Shown here: piece after piece, positions 40,534 through 49,545 of the stretch
How the letters are laid out: every line of letters starts with the position of its first letter
Position numbering within the stretch: position 1 is the first letter of the stretch
NCBI RefSeq assembly: GCF_001981525.1
Contig: NZ_MPSB01000003.1
Location: 62,001 to 126,000, forward strand
Direction of reading: 5' to 3'
Source of the DNA: Sphingomonas jeddahensis
GTDB lineage: Bacteria > Pseudomonadota > Alphaproteobacteria > Sphingomonadales > Sphingomonadaceae
Length of the DNA stretch: 64,000 nucleotides
The notes under the pieces: generated by a model
Seen by the model: only the letters and a program-made list of their open reading frames with translations
What the model was told of the DNA's origin: nothing
Database searches by the model: none
Program-made: the position numbers and the translations under genes

Positions 40534-40686
40534 CAGCCAGCATGCCGCCTACCCTCAACTGTCGAGTTTTGCGGAAAGCGCATGCCGCGACGAGCCCAGC
40601 CTGACGAATGGTGAATTTCGAGCAGTATCGGCGGCGCGGCTCCAGCCGGCACGTTGTCAACCACGGCTCCTGCTGAGCGACGCTGC

Positions 40687-42993
40687 CTACCGCAGCCGCT
40701 CGATCGCCTGCGCGAGCGCCACGTACAGCTTGCCCATATCCGACGACAGCAATGTCACGCCCAGTGGTGAGCCATCGCGCTGCGCCAGGATCGTGCGCAG
40801 CATCGCTTCGAAATCATGGATGTAGCGGTTCACCTGGTCGCGGAAGCCCTCGTTCTCGTCATACATCTCTGCAATGGCGCGATGCTCCACATCGCCCAGC
40901 AGCCGCACTGCACGTCGCGTGAATACCCCGCGATCGCCCTTGAGATACGCCGCCCAGGCGCTGTCGGCGATATCGGGCGAGAAGGTGCGGGTGATGTCGA
41001 TCGAGGCCGAGTTCAGCGCGTCGATCAGCAAGGAGGCGCGCCGTGCGAAGCTTTCCTGCTCCTGCACCTCGCGCTCGGTCCGCGCCACGTCGATCCGCGT
41101 GTCCACCGACGCAGCAAGCGCGTCGATCGCGCGCAGCTGTTCGTCCAGCCGCGCCGCCGCCTGCGACGCCGCGGTGACTGCCGCATCCGCCGCGGTTGCG
41201 ATCTGCGCGATCTGCGTATCGACGCCGGCGTTCACCGCCCGGCGCAGCGCCGCCGCGCCCGATTTCTCCAAGGCATCGGCCGCTTCCGGGACGACGCGGC
41301 CCAGCACTTCGCGGGCATGTTCCGCCGCCTGGGTCGCGGTGTCGCGCACGCGCAGCAGCATTTCGATTAGTCGCGGCGCCGCCTCTTCGGCAAAGCGATT
41401 AGCGCGATCGGCGGCCTCGTCGACCATCTGCCCCATCGCATCGGCCTTGGCGCGCCCTGTCGACAGCGTGTCCAGCAACGTGCCGGTGAGCGTGTCGACA
41501 TTGCCGCGCTGGTCCGCGATTACCTTGGCGATCGCCTCGATCGCCTCATGCGTGCTTTCCGCCGCCGTGACGAGCGCAAGCAACTCGGGCTTTGCCGCCA
41601 CCACCACGGCCTTCGCCGCCAACACCCGGGTGTCGAGCCGATCCACGGCCGCCGGCAGAGTTTCGTCGATCTCACGCGTGGCGGCATCCAGCGCCATCAG
41701 CAAGGCGTCCGTGGTCTCGATCGCGCGTCCGGCCATGGCGTCGCCGGCGGCCAGCGCCTGGGTCATCGCATCGGCCGATCCGCCAAGCGCGCTGATCGAG
41801 GCCGCCAACATCTGTGTGCGCTCAACCCCCTGCTGGTGCAGACGCGCGAGGCGATCCTCGATCCCCGCCAATGCCCCTTGCAGGCCGTCAACAAGGCCGT
41901 CGCTTGCCGCGCGATGGTGATCGAGCCGCCCGGTGATCCGATCAACCGCCACTTCGATCGCACCGATCCGCTCCGCCAGCGATCCCGCGCTGTCACGCAC
42001 TGCCGCGTCGAGCGCGGCCTGATTGGCCCCGATCATGGCCAGCATTGCCTCGCCCTGCGCGGCGATGCCCTTGCGCGATTCGTTAACGGCATCTGCGGTG
42101 CGTGAGAGCAGGGCGTCCACCGCTGCCGACATCTCAGCCGTTACTGCTTCCAGCCGCGCGCCGGCCGTTTCGCTGGTCGCTTCCATTCGCGCGATATGCG
42201 CTGCCAGCTTTTGCGCCGCCCCGCCGGCTACTGCTTCCGCCTCACGCCCCCGCTCCGTTAGCGCCACGATCTGAGCGTCAAGTGCGGCGGCCTGCTGGCT
42301 GGCGGTCAGCCCAGCCTTCTCGATCCGCCCGGTCAGCGCATCGGCCTCCGCCTGCGCCTCGGGCATGGTGGCGAGCAACACGGACAGGCTGTTCTGCGCC
42401 ACACCCGCGGCTTCCGCGAGCGATCGGGCGTGAACGTCCGCCTGGTCGATTTCCTCGGAAAGGCCCCGGCCCACCGCGGTGAGCCGCGCCGTGGCGCTGT
42501 CGCCCAGCGTGCCAAGTTGGCCCGCCTGCTCCGCCAATCGCTGGCGATTGTCCTCCAGCGCGGCGGCGAGCGATGCCACCGTTTGCTCCAATGCGGCAGC
42601 CTCGGCGCGCATTGCGCCCGCTGTGGCGCCGAAACGATGCGCTTCCGCCCGGCTGGTGCGTAACGCGATCAGCCATACGATCCCAGCCAGCGCGGGCACC
42701 GCCACCAGCGCCGCACCGAACTGGGCAAGGTCCAGCGCCGGCATGGCAGCCAGACTGTCACGTGCCATCCACAGCAACATTCCGACCCACAGCGTCGCAA
42801 GCGCCGCCAGCGCGATCGGTCCAACCGTGCGCCAGGACGATACCGGCTCCACCCCCTCAGGCGGCGCCGTGTAATCCGCTTCCTCCAGCATTAACTGCTC
42901 GGCCACCGCAGCCGGCGGTTGTGCCGTTTGCTGCACGTCCGGATTGCCCGCGTTTCGCGTGCGCATGTCGATGATTGTCGGCCCCCCGTTCAT
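40687..42993 (-). CDS. Two-TM, long coiled-coil protein resembling polarity factor TipN
   Basis: The 768-residue product has a cytoplasmic N-terminus, two membrane spans (about 57-77 and 92-111), then about 530 residues of Ala/Glu/Arg/Asp-rich helical coiled coil. A conserved-looking globular end follows from about residue 645 (SASIDITRTFSPDIADSAWA, KGDRGVFTRRAVRLL, RDQVNRYIHDFEAMLRTIL, LLSSDMGKLYVALAQAIERL). Caulobacter TipN, which marks the new cell pole, has the same layout of two N-terminal spans plus a large coiled coil. I suggest a TipN-like role; this rests on architecture and memory of the C-terminal motif, not on a search. A second ATG at 42966 is an alternative start. Confidence 0.7.
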   Translation of the reverse strand: MNGGPTIIDMRTRNAGNPDVQQTAQPPAAVAEQLMLEEADYTAPPEGVEPVSSWRTVGPIALAALATLWVGMLLWMARDSLAAMPALDLAQFGAALVAVPALAGIVWLIALRTSRAEAHRFGATAGAMRAEAAALEQTVASLAAALEDNRQRLAEQAGQLGTLGDSATARLTAVGRGLSEEIDQADVHARSLAEAAGVAQNSLSVLLATMPEAQAEADALTGRIEKAGLTASQQAAALDAQIVALTERGREAEAVAGGAAQKLAAHIARMEATSETAGARLEAVTAEMSAAVDALLSRTADAVNESRKGIAAQGEAMLAMIGANQAALDAAVRDSAGSLAERIGAIEVAVDRITGRLDHHRAASDGLVDGLQGALAGIEDRLARLHQQGVERTQMLAASISALGGSADAMTQALAAGDAMAGRAIETTDALLMALDAATREIDETLPAAVDRLDTRVLAAKAVVVAAKPELLALVTAAESTHEAIEAIAKVIADQRGNVDTLTGTLLDTLSTGRAKADAMGQMVDEAADRANRFAEEAAPRLIEMLLRVRDTATQAAEHAREVLGRVVPEAADALEKSGAAALRRAVNAGVDTQIAQIATAADAAVTAASQAAARLDEQLRAIDALAASVDTRIDVARTEREVQEQESFARRASLLIDALNSASIDITRTFSPDIADSAWAAYLKGDRGVFTRRAVRLLGDVEHRAIAEMYDENEGFRDQVNRYIHDFEAMLRTILAQRDGSPLGVTLLSSDMGKLYVALAQAIERLR

Positions 42994-43077
42994 GGCTGGA
43001 GGTCTATCACGAATTCACCTCGCTCAAAGCAAATAGCGGCAACTTGCGATTAAGCGTTGCGTGCTAGCGCCCTACCA

Positions 43078-43371
43078 ATGGCCATTGATCCGGGGGCAAT
43101 CGATGCGGCGCTGGCTGCGGCAGTGGGAGATGATCCCGCATTGATCGCCGAGCTGCGCGCAGCGTTTGTCGAGAGCGCGCACCGTGGCCTTGCCGCCCTT
43201 GAAGCCGCCACCGATGAGGATAGCTGGCGTGCGGCGGCGTGGCGGTTGAAGGGGCTGGCGGCAAGCTTTGGTGCCGTCCGTCTGGTCGCCCTCGCCACCG
43301 AAGCTACCCGCCGTCCGGTTGGCGAGCCCGCCATGACCAAGCGCCTTCGCCAGGCCATTGCGCGGCTTTAG
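43078..43371 (+). CDS. HPt-like four-helix protein lacking the phospho-acceptor histidine
   Basis: The 98-residue product (ATG 43078) looks like a stand-alone histidine phosphotransfer domain: acidic helix DDPALIAELRAAFVESA, then AAAWRLKGLAASFGAVRL where HPt proteins have A-H-x-L-K-G-x-x-x-x-x-G-A. The His position is Trp55 here, while Leu57, Lys58 and Gly59 are kept. It cannot therefore carry phosphate in the normal way. It may be a docking or inhibitory protein, or a non-signalling relative. It opens a plus-strand run with the next three genes and is divergent from the coiled-coil gene (84 bases between starts). Confidence 0.7.
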   Translation: MAIDPGAIDAALAAAVGDDPALIAELRAAFVESAHRGLAALEAATDEDSWRAAAWRLKGLAASFGAVRLVALATEATRRPVGEPAMTKRLRQAIARL

Positions 43372-43395
43372 GTTTCCCGTCCACCATTCTGCCGC

Positions 43396-43442
43396 CGCTC
43401 TGAACTCGTTTCAGGATCCAGGCCTCCAGGGGCAAAGCCATG
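43396..43442. repeat. Family C half-repeat
   Basis: CTCTGAACTCGTTTCAGGAT begins a family C-like element. The following CCAGGCCTCCAGGGGCAAAG gives a weak second hairpin. Located between the HPt-like gene and the next gene. Confidence 0.5.
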
Positions 43443-43547
43443 GCTCGTCGTGCACCGGTGTCGAAACAATCCGGTATAACGCGATAGAGTATCTGCTCCA
43501 CTGCGTTCGCGATTGCCCCGCTCCGGGACAATCCGTAACAGCGCGCG

Positions 43548-44726
43548 ATGCTCGCAGGGCTGATCTTTGCCGTTCAGGATGCCGATGACCGTCCCGGCGC
43601 GCTAGCGGCGACCTTGCCATTCGCCGGCGTGACGGTGATCGAATATCAGGCGCGGCTGCTGATCGCCGCGGGCGTCTCGCAGATCGTCGTGGTGGTCGCC
43701 CGACTGACACCGGAATTGTTGGGCGCGGTTGCGCGCATCGGCGGCCGCGGCGTGGCGGTTGATACGGTGCGCAGCGCCGGGGAGGCAGCGGCGCGGCTGC
43801 ATCCCTTATCGCACCTGCTGGTGCTTGCCGATGGGCTTGTAACCACTGAGAGTGTGTTGCTGCCGCTCACCCGCGAAAAGGGCGATGTGCTGCTGGTCAC
43901 GCCTGAGGGGGAGGCGGATACCGGGTTCGAGCTGATCGGTGGCGGCGATGCCTGGGCCGGGGTGGCGCGGCTCGACGGGCGGCGATTGGGCGAAGTGGCC
44001 GCCATGCCGCGCGATTATGATGTGCAATCCGCGCTGCTCCACGTCGCCGCGCAGGCGGGGGCGCTTCGCCTTGTCCTTCCGGAGGATGAACGCCGCAGCG
44101 GGCATGGCGTCGAACGGCGCCGCGAAACGTTGGAGGCGCGCAGCCGCGCGGTCGTGGCGGCAACGCTGGCGACACGGCCAGGGTGGTTCAACCGCTGGGT
44201 CGTGCGTCCGCTTGCCCGGCTGGCGTTGCCGCCACTGATGCGCCGCCACGTGCCGACCACCGCGCTTGCGGGCGCCGCAACGGTGCTCGGCCTCGCCGGC
44301 TTGGCCGGCCTTTGGGTGGGGCAATTGACGATCGGCCTACTGATCGCGCTCTTCGGCGTGGCAACGGCTGCGCTCGCGACGAGCTTTGCTTGGCTGCGCG
44401 ACGAAGCGGCGATCGCGCGGGTTATGGAAGTGCTGGTGCGCGGCGTTCCTGCGTTGGCGGCGCTGTTGCTGGGTCATTCGATCGACGTAGAGACTGGGGA
44501 ACTCACTGCGCTGGTTCTCGCCCTGGCGCTGGTCGCTGCGGTGGGCCTGGGGGAGCGTGCAAGCGGCCGTGCCCGCCCGATCGGCTGGGGTGATCCGCCC
44601 GCCTATCTGGTCGTGCTCGCCGCCGGCACCTTGCTTGGCCTGCCGCTGCTCGGCCTCGTTGCCGCTACGCTCTACGCCATTGTGACGCTAGCGCTAGCGA
44701 TCGAAGCGCTTCGCGCATCGGCTTAG
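43548..44726 (+). CDS. Nucleotidyltransferase-like domain fused to a membrane domain
   Basis: I do not recognise the exact function. The 392-residue product has an N-terminal alpha/beta domain (1-190) like sugar-phosphate or inositol-phosphate nucleotidyltransferases: RPGALAATLPFAGVTVIEYQ and LLIAAGVSQIVVVVARL match the usual loop and second strand, but the glycine-rich GxGxR loop is degenerate. The C-terminal half has about five hydrophobic segments (from residue 245). The layout recalls bifunctional cytidylyltransferase/CDP-alcohol transferases of phosphoinositol lipid synthesis, but I cannot see the DGxxAR motif of that membrane family. It may be an inactive descendant. Confidence 0.6.
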   Translation: MLAGLIFAVQDADDRPGALAATLPFAGVTVIEYQARLLIAAGVSQIVVVVARLTPELLGAVARIGGRGVAVDTVRSAGEAAARLHPLSHLLVLADGLVTTESVLLPLTREKGDVLLVTPEGEADTGFELIGGGDAWAGVARLDGRRLGEVAAMPRDYDVQSALLHVAAQAGALRLVLPEDERRSGHGVERRRETLEARSRAVVAATLATRPGWFNRWVVRPLARLALPPLMRRHVPTTALAGAATVLGLAGLAGLWVGQLTIGLLIALFGVATAALATSFAWLRDEAAIARVMEVLVRGVPALAALLLGHSIDVETGELTALVLALALVAAVGLGERASGRARPIGWGDPPAYLVVLAAGTLLGLPLLGLVAATLYAIVTLALAIEALRASA

Positions 44727-44762
44727 CAGCGCTTTAACGGAGCGCGCGTTAGAGGCGCTCCC

Positions 44763-45845
44763 ATGTTGGTCGATTCCCCTCACGCTCCCGGGCCTTCAGC
44801 GGCGGACGCCGCCGCGCTGTTTGCGCGGGCGGCTGCTGCCGAGCGGCGCGCCGAGGTTCGGCTCGCTACGGCAATCGACGACTTTTTCCTGGTCGAGGAT
44901 GATCGCCTCGACGATCGCACTCGCGCTGCGCTCGGCGCGATGCTGAGCCGCGCAGTCCGCGGAATCGCGCGCGAACTAGCCGGCCATGCCGCCCGACACG
45001 TCGCTGGCGGGTTTGAATCGGCCGGGGAAGCACCGGCACTGCTCGGCCGCCTGCTTGACGCCGGGGTGCTGCGCGACCGTGCGCTGATGGACGAACTGCT
45101 TGGACAGGTGCGGCAGAATCTGCTCGGCGACGCTCTGATCGCCAACCGCGCGCCCGGGTCGCAGCCAATGCTGCTGCCGCGGCTCACCGCGAGCCGCGAT
45201 GGGGTGACATCTGCCGCCGCTACAGCATATCTTCTCGCCGAAAATCGCCGCCGTTCATCGGAGGCGGGCTGCCATGGCGAACTTTCTTCTCATTCTCACC
45301 GTCATCTGGTCTGGTGGATCGCCGCCGCACTCCGCCAGCCAGACATGGCTGATCCCACCCGACAAACGGAGATCGATCGCGCGCTGGTCGCCGGAGCGGA
45401 GCGCAGCCTCGCCGCGCACGACGATCAGGATCGCCTCGAGGCCATCGCGCTCCGGCTTGCCGCCGCGCTGGATCCGCGTCCGGCGGAAACGGCTGACTTG
45501 CTGGTCCAGTCGGTCGACGAGGGCCTGTCCACACTGTTCATCGGTCTGGTCGCCCACATGGCCTCTATCGACTTCAGGGAGGCGCGCGCGCTGGTGCTCG
45601 ATCCCGACGGCGATCGATTGTGGCTCGCGCTACGGGCTCGTGGTTTCGATCGAGCCACAATCGCCCGGATCGGTCTTGCCTTGTCGGACGCCGATCCCCG
45701 ACGCGACATCGATGCTTTCGCTGACATGCTCGACACGATCGCCGCGATCCCGCCGGAAACGGCGCGTACTGCGTTAGAACCCCTATCTCTTCATCCCGAG
45801 TTCCGCGCCGCAATCCGCGCTTTTGATCGGAAGGAGCGCCGGTGA
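44763..45845 (+). CDS. DUF2336 domain protein
   Basis: The 360-residue soluble product is almost all alpha-helical and Ala/Arg-rich, with helix pairs such as FARAAAAERRAEVRLATAID and REARALVLDPDGDRLWLALR. This suits the DUF2336 family, an alphaproteobacterial group of unknown function with a HEAT-like repeat look. The family call is from pattern memory. The stop overlaps the next gene in GTGA, so it is probably made together with the kinase-like protein. Confidence 0.65.
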   Translation: MLVDSPHAPGPSAADAAALFARAAAAERRAEVRLATAIDDFFLVEDDRLDDRTRAALGAMLSRAVRGIARELAGHAARHVAGGFESAGEAPALLGRLLDAGVLRDRALMDELLGQVRQNLLGDALIANRAPGSQPMLLPRLTASRDGVTSAAATAYLLAENRRRSSEAGCHGELSSHSHRHLVWWIAAALRQPDMADPTRQTEIDRALVAGAERSLAAHDDQDRLEAIALRLAAALDPRPAETADLLVQSVDEGLSTLFIGLVAHMASIDFREARALVLDPDGDRLWLALRARGFDRATIARIGLALSDADPRRDIDAFADMLDTIAAIPPETARTALEPLSLHPEFRAAIRAFDRKERR

Positions 45846-47167
45846 TTGAGGGCGCGATCCTGACGGCGCGGGTGGACGGCGAGGATCGGCTGGTTGAAGC
45901 CGATACCGATTTCGCCGCCTTGAACGAGCGTGCTGGCGGCGCAATCGGCCGCCCGCTAGCGACGCCGCAACTCGCGACCGTCGTGCGGCTTGCACGACGT
46001 CTGCGCATCCTGGTGGCACGTGCGGTGACGATCGCCGACATGGATCTTGATCTCGATTGTTGGGTGCGCGCCACTCCGGTCGAGGGCGGCGTTACCCTCG
46101 CCATTTCGCCAACCCGCGAGCGACCCGCCTGGCGCCCAGTCCAGACCAGCGGCCCTGTTCCGCCACCGGCTGGTGCCGACTGGACGTGGGAAACTGATTC
46201 GGGTCTGCGCATTCAACAGCTTGCGATCGAGGCAGGGGCGCGTCACGGCTTCGATGCGGCCGATGCTTTGGGGCAACCGCTGACACGGTTGTTCGCGCTG
46301 GAGAGTAATCAGCAGGGCGTGCTGCCCCTTCTCGAAGCGGTGGCGACGCTGGAAGATTTTGCCGATCAGCCGGCAACGTTGCGCAGCAACGACGCGCGCG
46401 TGCTGTTAGCAGGGCATGTGCGGCGCGATCGTGGCGGTGCGTTCGCCGGCTTTGTTGGCGCGACCTTCCACCAACACGCGCCGTCGGCGCAGCGGATCGG
46501 CGTCGCCTTCAACCAGCGGCTCGACACCATTTTGCGTGCACCGCTCGGCCAGATCGTCGCCAATGCCGACAGCATCAACGCTGGCGTCGATGGCCCTATC
46601 GATCCGCAATACGCTGATTATGCCGCGGATATCGCCAGTGCCGGGCGACATCTGATGGGGTTGATCGACGATCTGGCCGACATGGAAGCGATCGAGCGCG
46701 AGGACTTCGTCGTCGAGGATGATGGCATCGATCTCGCCGATGTGGTCCGACGCGCTGCCGGCCTCCTTTCGGTGCGTGCAGCAGACGCCGGGGTGACGAT
46801 CGACCGGAATGGTCTGGATCAGCCGCAGCCGGCACATGGCGAGTTTCGCCGCGCGCTGCAGATCATGGTCAACCTGATTGGCAATGCGGTGCGCTATTCC
46901 CCACGGGGCACCACCGTCTGGCTTCGCTTGCAGCGTGAAGGCGAGCGAGTGTTCGCGATCGTCGCTGATCAGGGCAAGGGGATCGCTATCGAGGATCAGG
47001 AACGGATCTTTGCCAAGTTTGAACGTGTCGACCCGGGCGAACCCGGTGGCAGCGGCCTTGGCCTCTACATCGCTCGGCGGCTGGCGCGCGCTATGCGCGG
47101 CGATCTCACCGTTGACAGCGCGCCGGGCGAGGGCGCCCGGTTCGTGCTAACCCTGCCCGCCGCCTGA
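45842..47167 (+). CDS. Histidine kinase-like protein lacking the phospho-acceptor histidine
   Basis: The 441-residue soluble product has an N-terminal region with a probable PAS domain (about 140-215), a dimerisation helix pair (about 217-285) and an HATPase_c domain. The ATP-binding boxes are intact: N box MVNLIGNAVRYSPRG, G1 VADQGKGIAIEDQERIF, G2 GSGLGLYIARRLARAM. In the H box, NQRLDTILRAPLGQIVANA aligns with S-H-E-L-R-T-P-L so that Thr229 stands where the His should be, while L231, R232, P234 and L235 are kept. Caulobacter DivL is a known kinase-like regulator without the His. Start GTG 45842 overlaps the DUF2336 stop. Confidence 0.8.
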   Translation: MIEGAILTARVDGEDRLVEADTDFAALNERAGGAIGRPLATPQLATVVRLARRLRILVARAVTIADMDLDLDCWVRATPVEGGVTLAISPTRERPAWRPVQTSGPVPPPAGADWTWETDSGLRIQQLAIEAGARHGFDAADALGQPLTRLFALESNQQGVLPLLEAVATLEDFADQPATLRSNDARVLLAGHVRRDRGGAFAGFVGATFHQHAPSAQRIGVAFNQRLDTILRAPLGQIVANADSINAGVDGPIDPQYADYAADIASAGRHLMGLIDDLADMEAIEREDFVVEDDGIDLADVVRRAAGLLSVRAADAGVTIDRNGLDQPQPAHGEFRRALQIMVNLIGNAVRYSPRGTTVWLRLQREGERVFAIVADQGKGIAIEDQERIFAKFERVDPGEPGGSGLGLYIARRLARAMRGDLTVDSAPGEGARFVLTLPAA

Positions 47168-47173
47168 CTGGCG

Positions 47174-48952
47174 CTATTCTACCCGGAACAGCCGCAACGG
47201 CGATCCCTTCGGGAGGGGCACGGGAGTGAGCCAGTCGAACCTCTCCCCATGCGCCAGCCGGTCGTAAAAGCCGCCTGGGGCACGGTCGCGGTAAACGGTC
47301 GATTCCGCCATATTCGGGCACACCAGCATCAGCGTGGCGCCATGCCGTTTCATGATCGCGCGGGCCTGTTCGGGCGAGCCCTTGAAGGCGTGTTGGACGT
47401 CCAAGATCGCGTCGCCGTTGCGGTGATAAGGACCGGCAATGGCGTTGTGATGCGTTAGCGTGATCAGGCGGGGCCCAAGATCGACAAAGGTGAAGACCGT
47501 CGCTCGCGGTACGCGGTTCAGTGGGTTCATCGCCGGCATGGTGACGCAAAGTCCCGTCGCGCGGTTGACCCGCTGAACATAGGGTTTGGGCCGGTCAATT
47601 GGCAGATTGCGCAACATAAGGTTGGCAAAGGTGCCCGAGATGAGGACAAAGATCGCCGCCCCGCCGAAAAGGCGGATCAGAAGCGACTTCTGTCCGAACA
47701 GCCAAGGGAGGATGATCCAGGCGAGCGCCGTCACCCCCGGCACGGCCAGCAATTGCGCCGCCGCACCGCCGCGCACCTGCCAGAACAGCATGGCCACCGC
47801 GAACAGAGCGAACAGGCTCACGCAGGTCCAGCCGAGCGCCGTGTCGCTCTTGCGCGCGCGCCAGGTGGCGATCCCCGCACCGATCAGCCCCATCACTGGC
47901 AGCGCGATCATAGGGAAGCCGGTGCGGAAAGCGTGGCGATAGATCGGCTTGGCCTCACGCACGTTGCTGAGCCAGCTAGCGTACAGCTCGTCCGACACTT
48001 GCTCGGGTCGCGACAGGCATTGCGGGAACAAGGTCGCGAATCCGCCCGCGATCACGGCGCCAGCCACGGCGGCGAGTGCAAAGCGTGCGGTGCGGTTGTG
48101 TGGAGACACCAAGGCGAGCAGGGCGAGCAAGGCCCCGGCCGCGACGAACACGCTCAGCCAGATCGGGGTGAGCGCATCGCAGCGCATGACGCGATTCGCC
48201 TCGGAGGCGAACACCACGTACCCAGCCGCACAACCGCCCCCAAGCGTCAGCGCATAGCTCAGCAGGCGCTGGCGCTCGCCAGCATCCCACACCCACCGCA
48301 AGGCGGTGATCGCACCGGCCATGGCGCAATAGGGCAGCATTTCCAGCCCGATCGCGAGCGAGACGGCGCTTGCCAGCCCCACTGTCACGCCGCCGCGCGG
48401 TCCATCGGGGTCGCACAGGCCGGCGACCGTCAGGCTTAGCATCGCCAGTTGCCAGCCATGATGGTCGATACGGTCGGGCATGAACATCATCAGCCCGACG
48501 GTGGATCCCATGAAGAAAACGATCGCCAGCGGCCAGGCGAGCGGCGCCACCAGTCGCCGCACGGTGGCCCCCAGCCCGATCAGCACGATGCACAAGGGGA
48601 TCAGCGGCGCGATGCCGCAGGCCAGCTTCTCTGCCTCCGCCACCCCGACGAAGGGGCGCAGCAACAGGATCAGCCCGGCGATCGGCAGATCGACGATGCG
48701 CGACCAGTGTATGTCGAAGCCGCCCGGCGGATTGAGCCGATAGTTGCGCAGGTCATACCAGCCTTGCCCGTCGAGCAGCGCCCGCACCTGCATCAGCCGC
48801 ATGTTGTCGTCGGTGTCGCCGAGCGACAGCCAGTGGATCGCCGCCCAGCGCTTCCACACGTAGAAAATCGCGATCACCACCCAGGCAATCGTCGTCAGCT
48901 TGATCCAGTGCCGGTCGAGCTCGGCGGCGAGCGGCGGGAGAGACTTGTTCAC
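47174..48952 (-). CDS. Polytopic membrane protein, GT-C glycosyltransferase-like
   Basis: The 592-residue product has about 12 hydrophobic segments and a soluble C-terminal part (from about residue 450). Early motifs GDTDDNMRLMQVRALLDGQG and MFMPDRIDHHGWQ recall the first luminal loop and DxD-type acidic sites of GT-C enzymes (PMT/oligosaccharyltransferase-like), which use lipid-linked sugars. The neighbours GtrA, a methyltransferase and a GT2 enzyme support a glycan or lipid-linked sugar role. The specific reaction is unknown. It converges with the kinase-like gene, only 6 bases apart. Confidence 0.65.
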   Translation of the reverse strand: MNKSLPPLAAELDRHWIKLTTIAWVVIAIFYVWKRWAAIHWLSLGDTDDNMRLMQVRALLDGQGWYDLRNYRLNPPGGFDIHWSRIVDLPIAGLILLLRPFVGVAEAEKLACGIAPLIPLCIVLIGLGATVRRLVAPLAWPLAIVFFMGSTVGLMMFMPDRIDHHGWQLAMLSLTVAGLCDPDGPRGGVTVGLASAVSLAIGLEMLPYCAMAGAITALRWVWDAGERQRLLSYALTLGGGCAAGYVVFASEANRVMRCDALTPIWLSVFVAAGALLALLALVSPHNRTARFALAAVAGAVIAGGFATLFPQCLSRPEQVSDELYASWLSNVREAKPIYRHAFRTGFPMIALPVMGLIGAGIATWRARKSDTALGWTCVSLFALFAVAMLFWQVRGGAAAQLLAVPGVTALAWIILPWLFGQKSLLIRLFGGAAIFVLISGTFANLMLRNLPIDRPKPYVQRVNRATGLCVTMPAMNPLNRVPRATVFTFVDLGPRLITLTHHNAIAGPYHRNGDAILDVQHAFKGSPEQARAIMKRHGATLMLVCPNMAESTVYRDRAPGGFYDRLAHGERFDWLTPVPLPKGSPLRLFRVE

Positions 48953-49000
48953 GGGGCTTTCCTCGCAGGCGTCTGGGCTTTAGACGCCCGCGACAATCAT

Positions 49001-49085
49001 CCGTTTGCCCTGGGCTTGTCGAAGGCGCTGCATTCGGCCTCGGCTTAGAAAAAGGGCGGGGCTTCGACAAGCTCAGCCCGAACGG
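49001..49085. repeat. Family A inverted repeat
   Basis: CCGTTTGCCCTGGGCTTGTC (49001-49020) faces CTTCGACAAGCTCAGCCCGA (49062-49081). It lies between the divergent GT-C-like and gtrA genes. Confidence 0.85.
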
Positions 49086-49121
49086 AATGAGAGTGGCCTC
49101 AAGAGGCACAAAGGACAGGGC

Positions 49122-49544
49122 GTGGACGCGGTTCGGGGCAAGTTCGTGACGGCGCAAATGCGCGAGACTTTCTGGCAGCTCGTCCGCTTCGGCGTGGCCG
49201 GCGGGTTGGCCACGGTCTGCTATGCCATCGTCTATTCGCCATTGGCCGCGTTCCAGATCACCTCGGAGCAGGTTGCGAACGTTGCCGGTTATCTCGTCGC
49301 AATGCTGTCGGGTTATGTCCTCCACAGCAAGTGGAGCTTTCGCGGTCACGCCGCGTCGGCAAAAGCGTCGATGTTCAAGTTCTTCGCGGTGTCGCTGGTC
49401 AGCTATGGCGTCAACACCTTCTGGGTATGGCTGCTGACCGACGATGCCATGTACGCCGGCTCATGGTGGTGGCCACTCATTCCCATCGTGTTCGTGACGC
49501 CGCTCGTGACCTTCGCACTCAACCGTTTGTGGGTATTCCGCTGA
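49122..49544 (+). CDS. GtrA family membrane protein
   Basis: GtrA-like proteins are small four-span membrane proteins, often thought to flip or handle polyprenyl-linked sugars. From GTG 49122, placed by AAGGA six bases upstream, the product has 140 residues: a short basic N-terminus, then FWQLVRFGVAGGLATVCYAI, NVAGYLVAMLSGYVLHSKWS and the family-end motif VTFALNRLWVFR. Other in-frame starts are GTG 49146 and ATG 49158. One base separates its stop from the next gene. Confidence 0.85.
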   Translation: MDAVRGKFVTAQMRETFWQLVRFGVAGGLATVCYAIVYSPLAAFQITSEQVANVAGYLVAMLSGYVLHSKWSFRGHAASAKASMFKFFAVSLVSYGVNTFWVWLLTDDAMYAGSWWWPLIPIVFVTPLVTFALNRLWVFR

Positions 49545-49545
49545 T

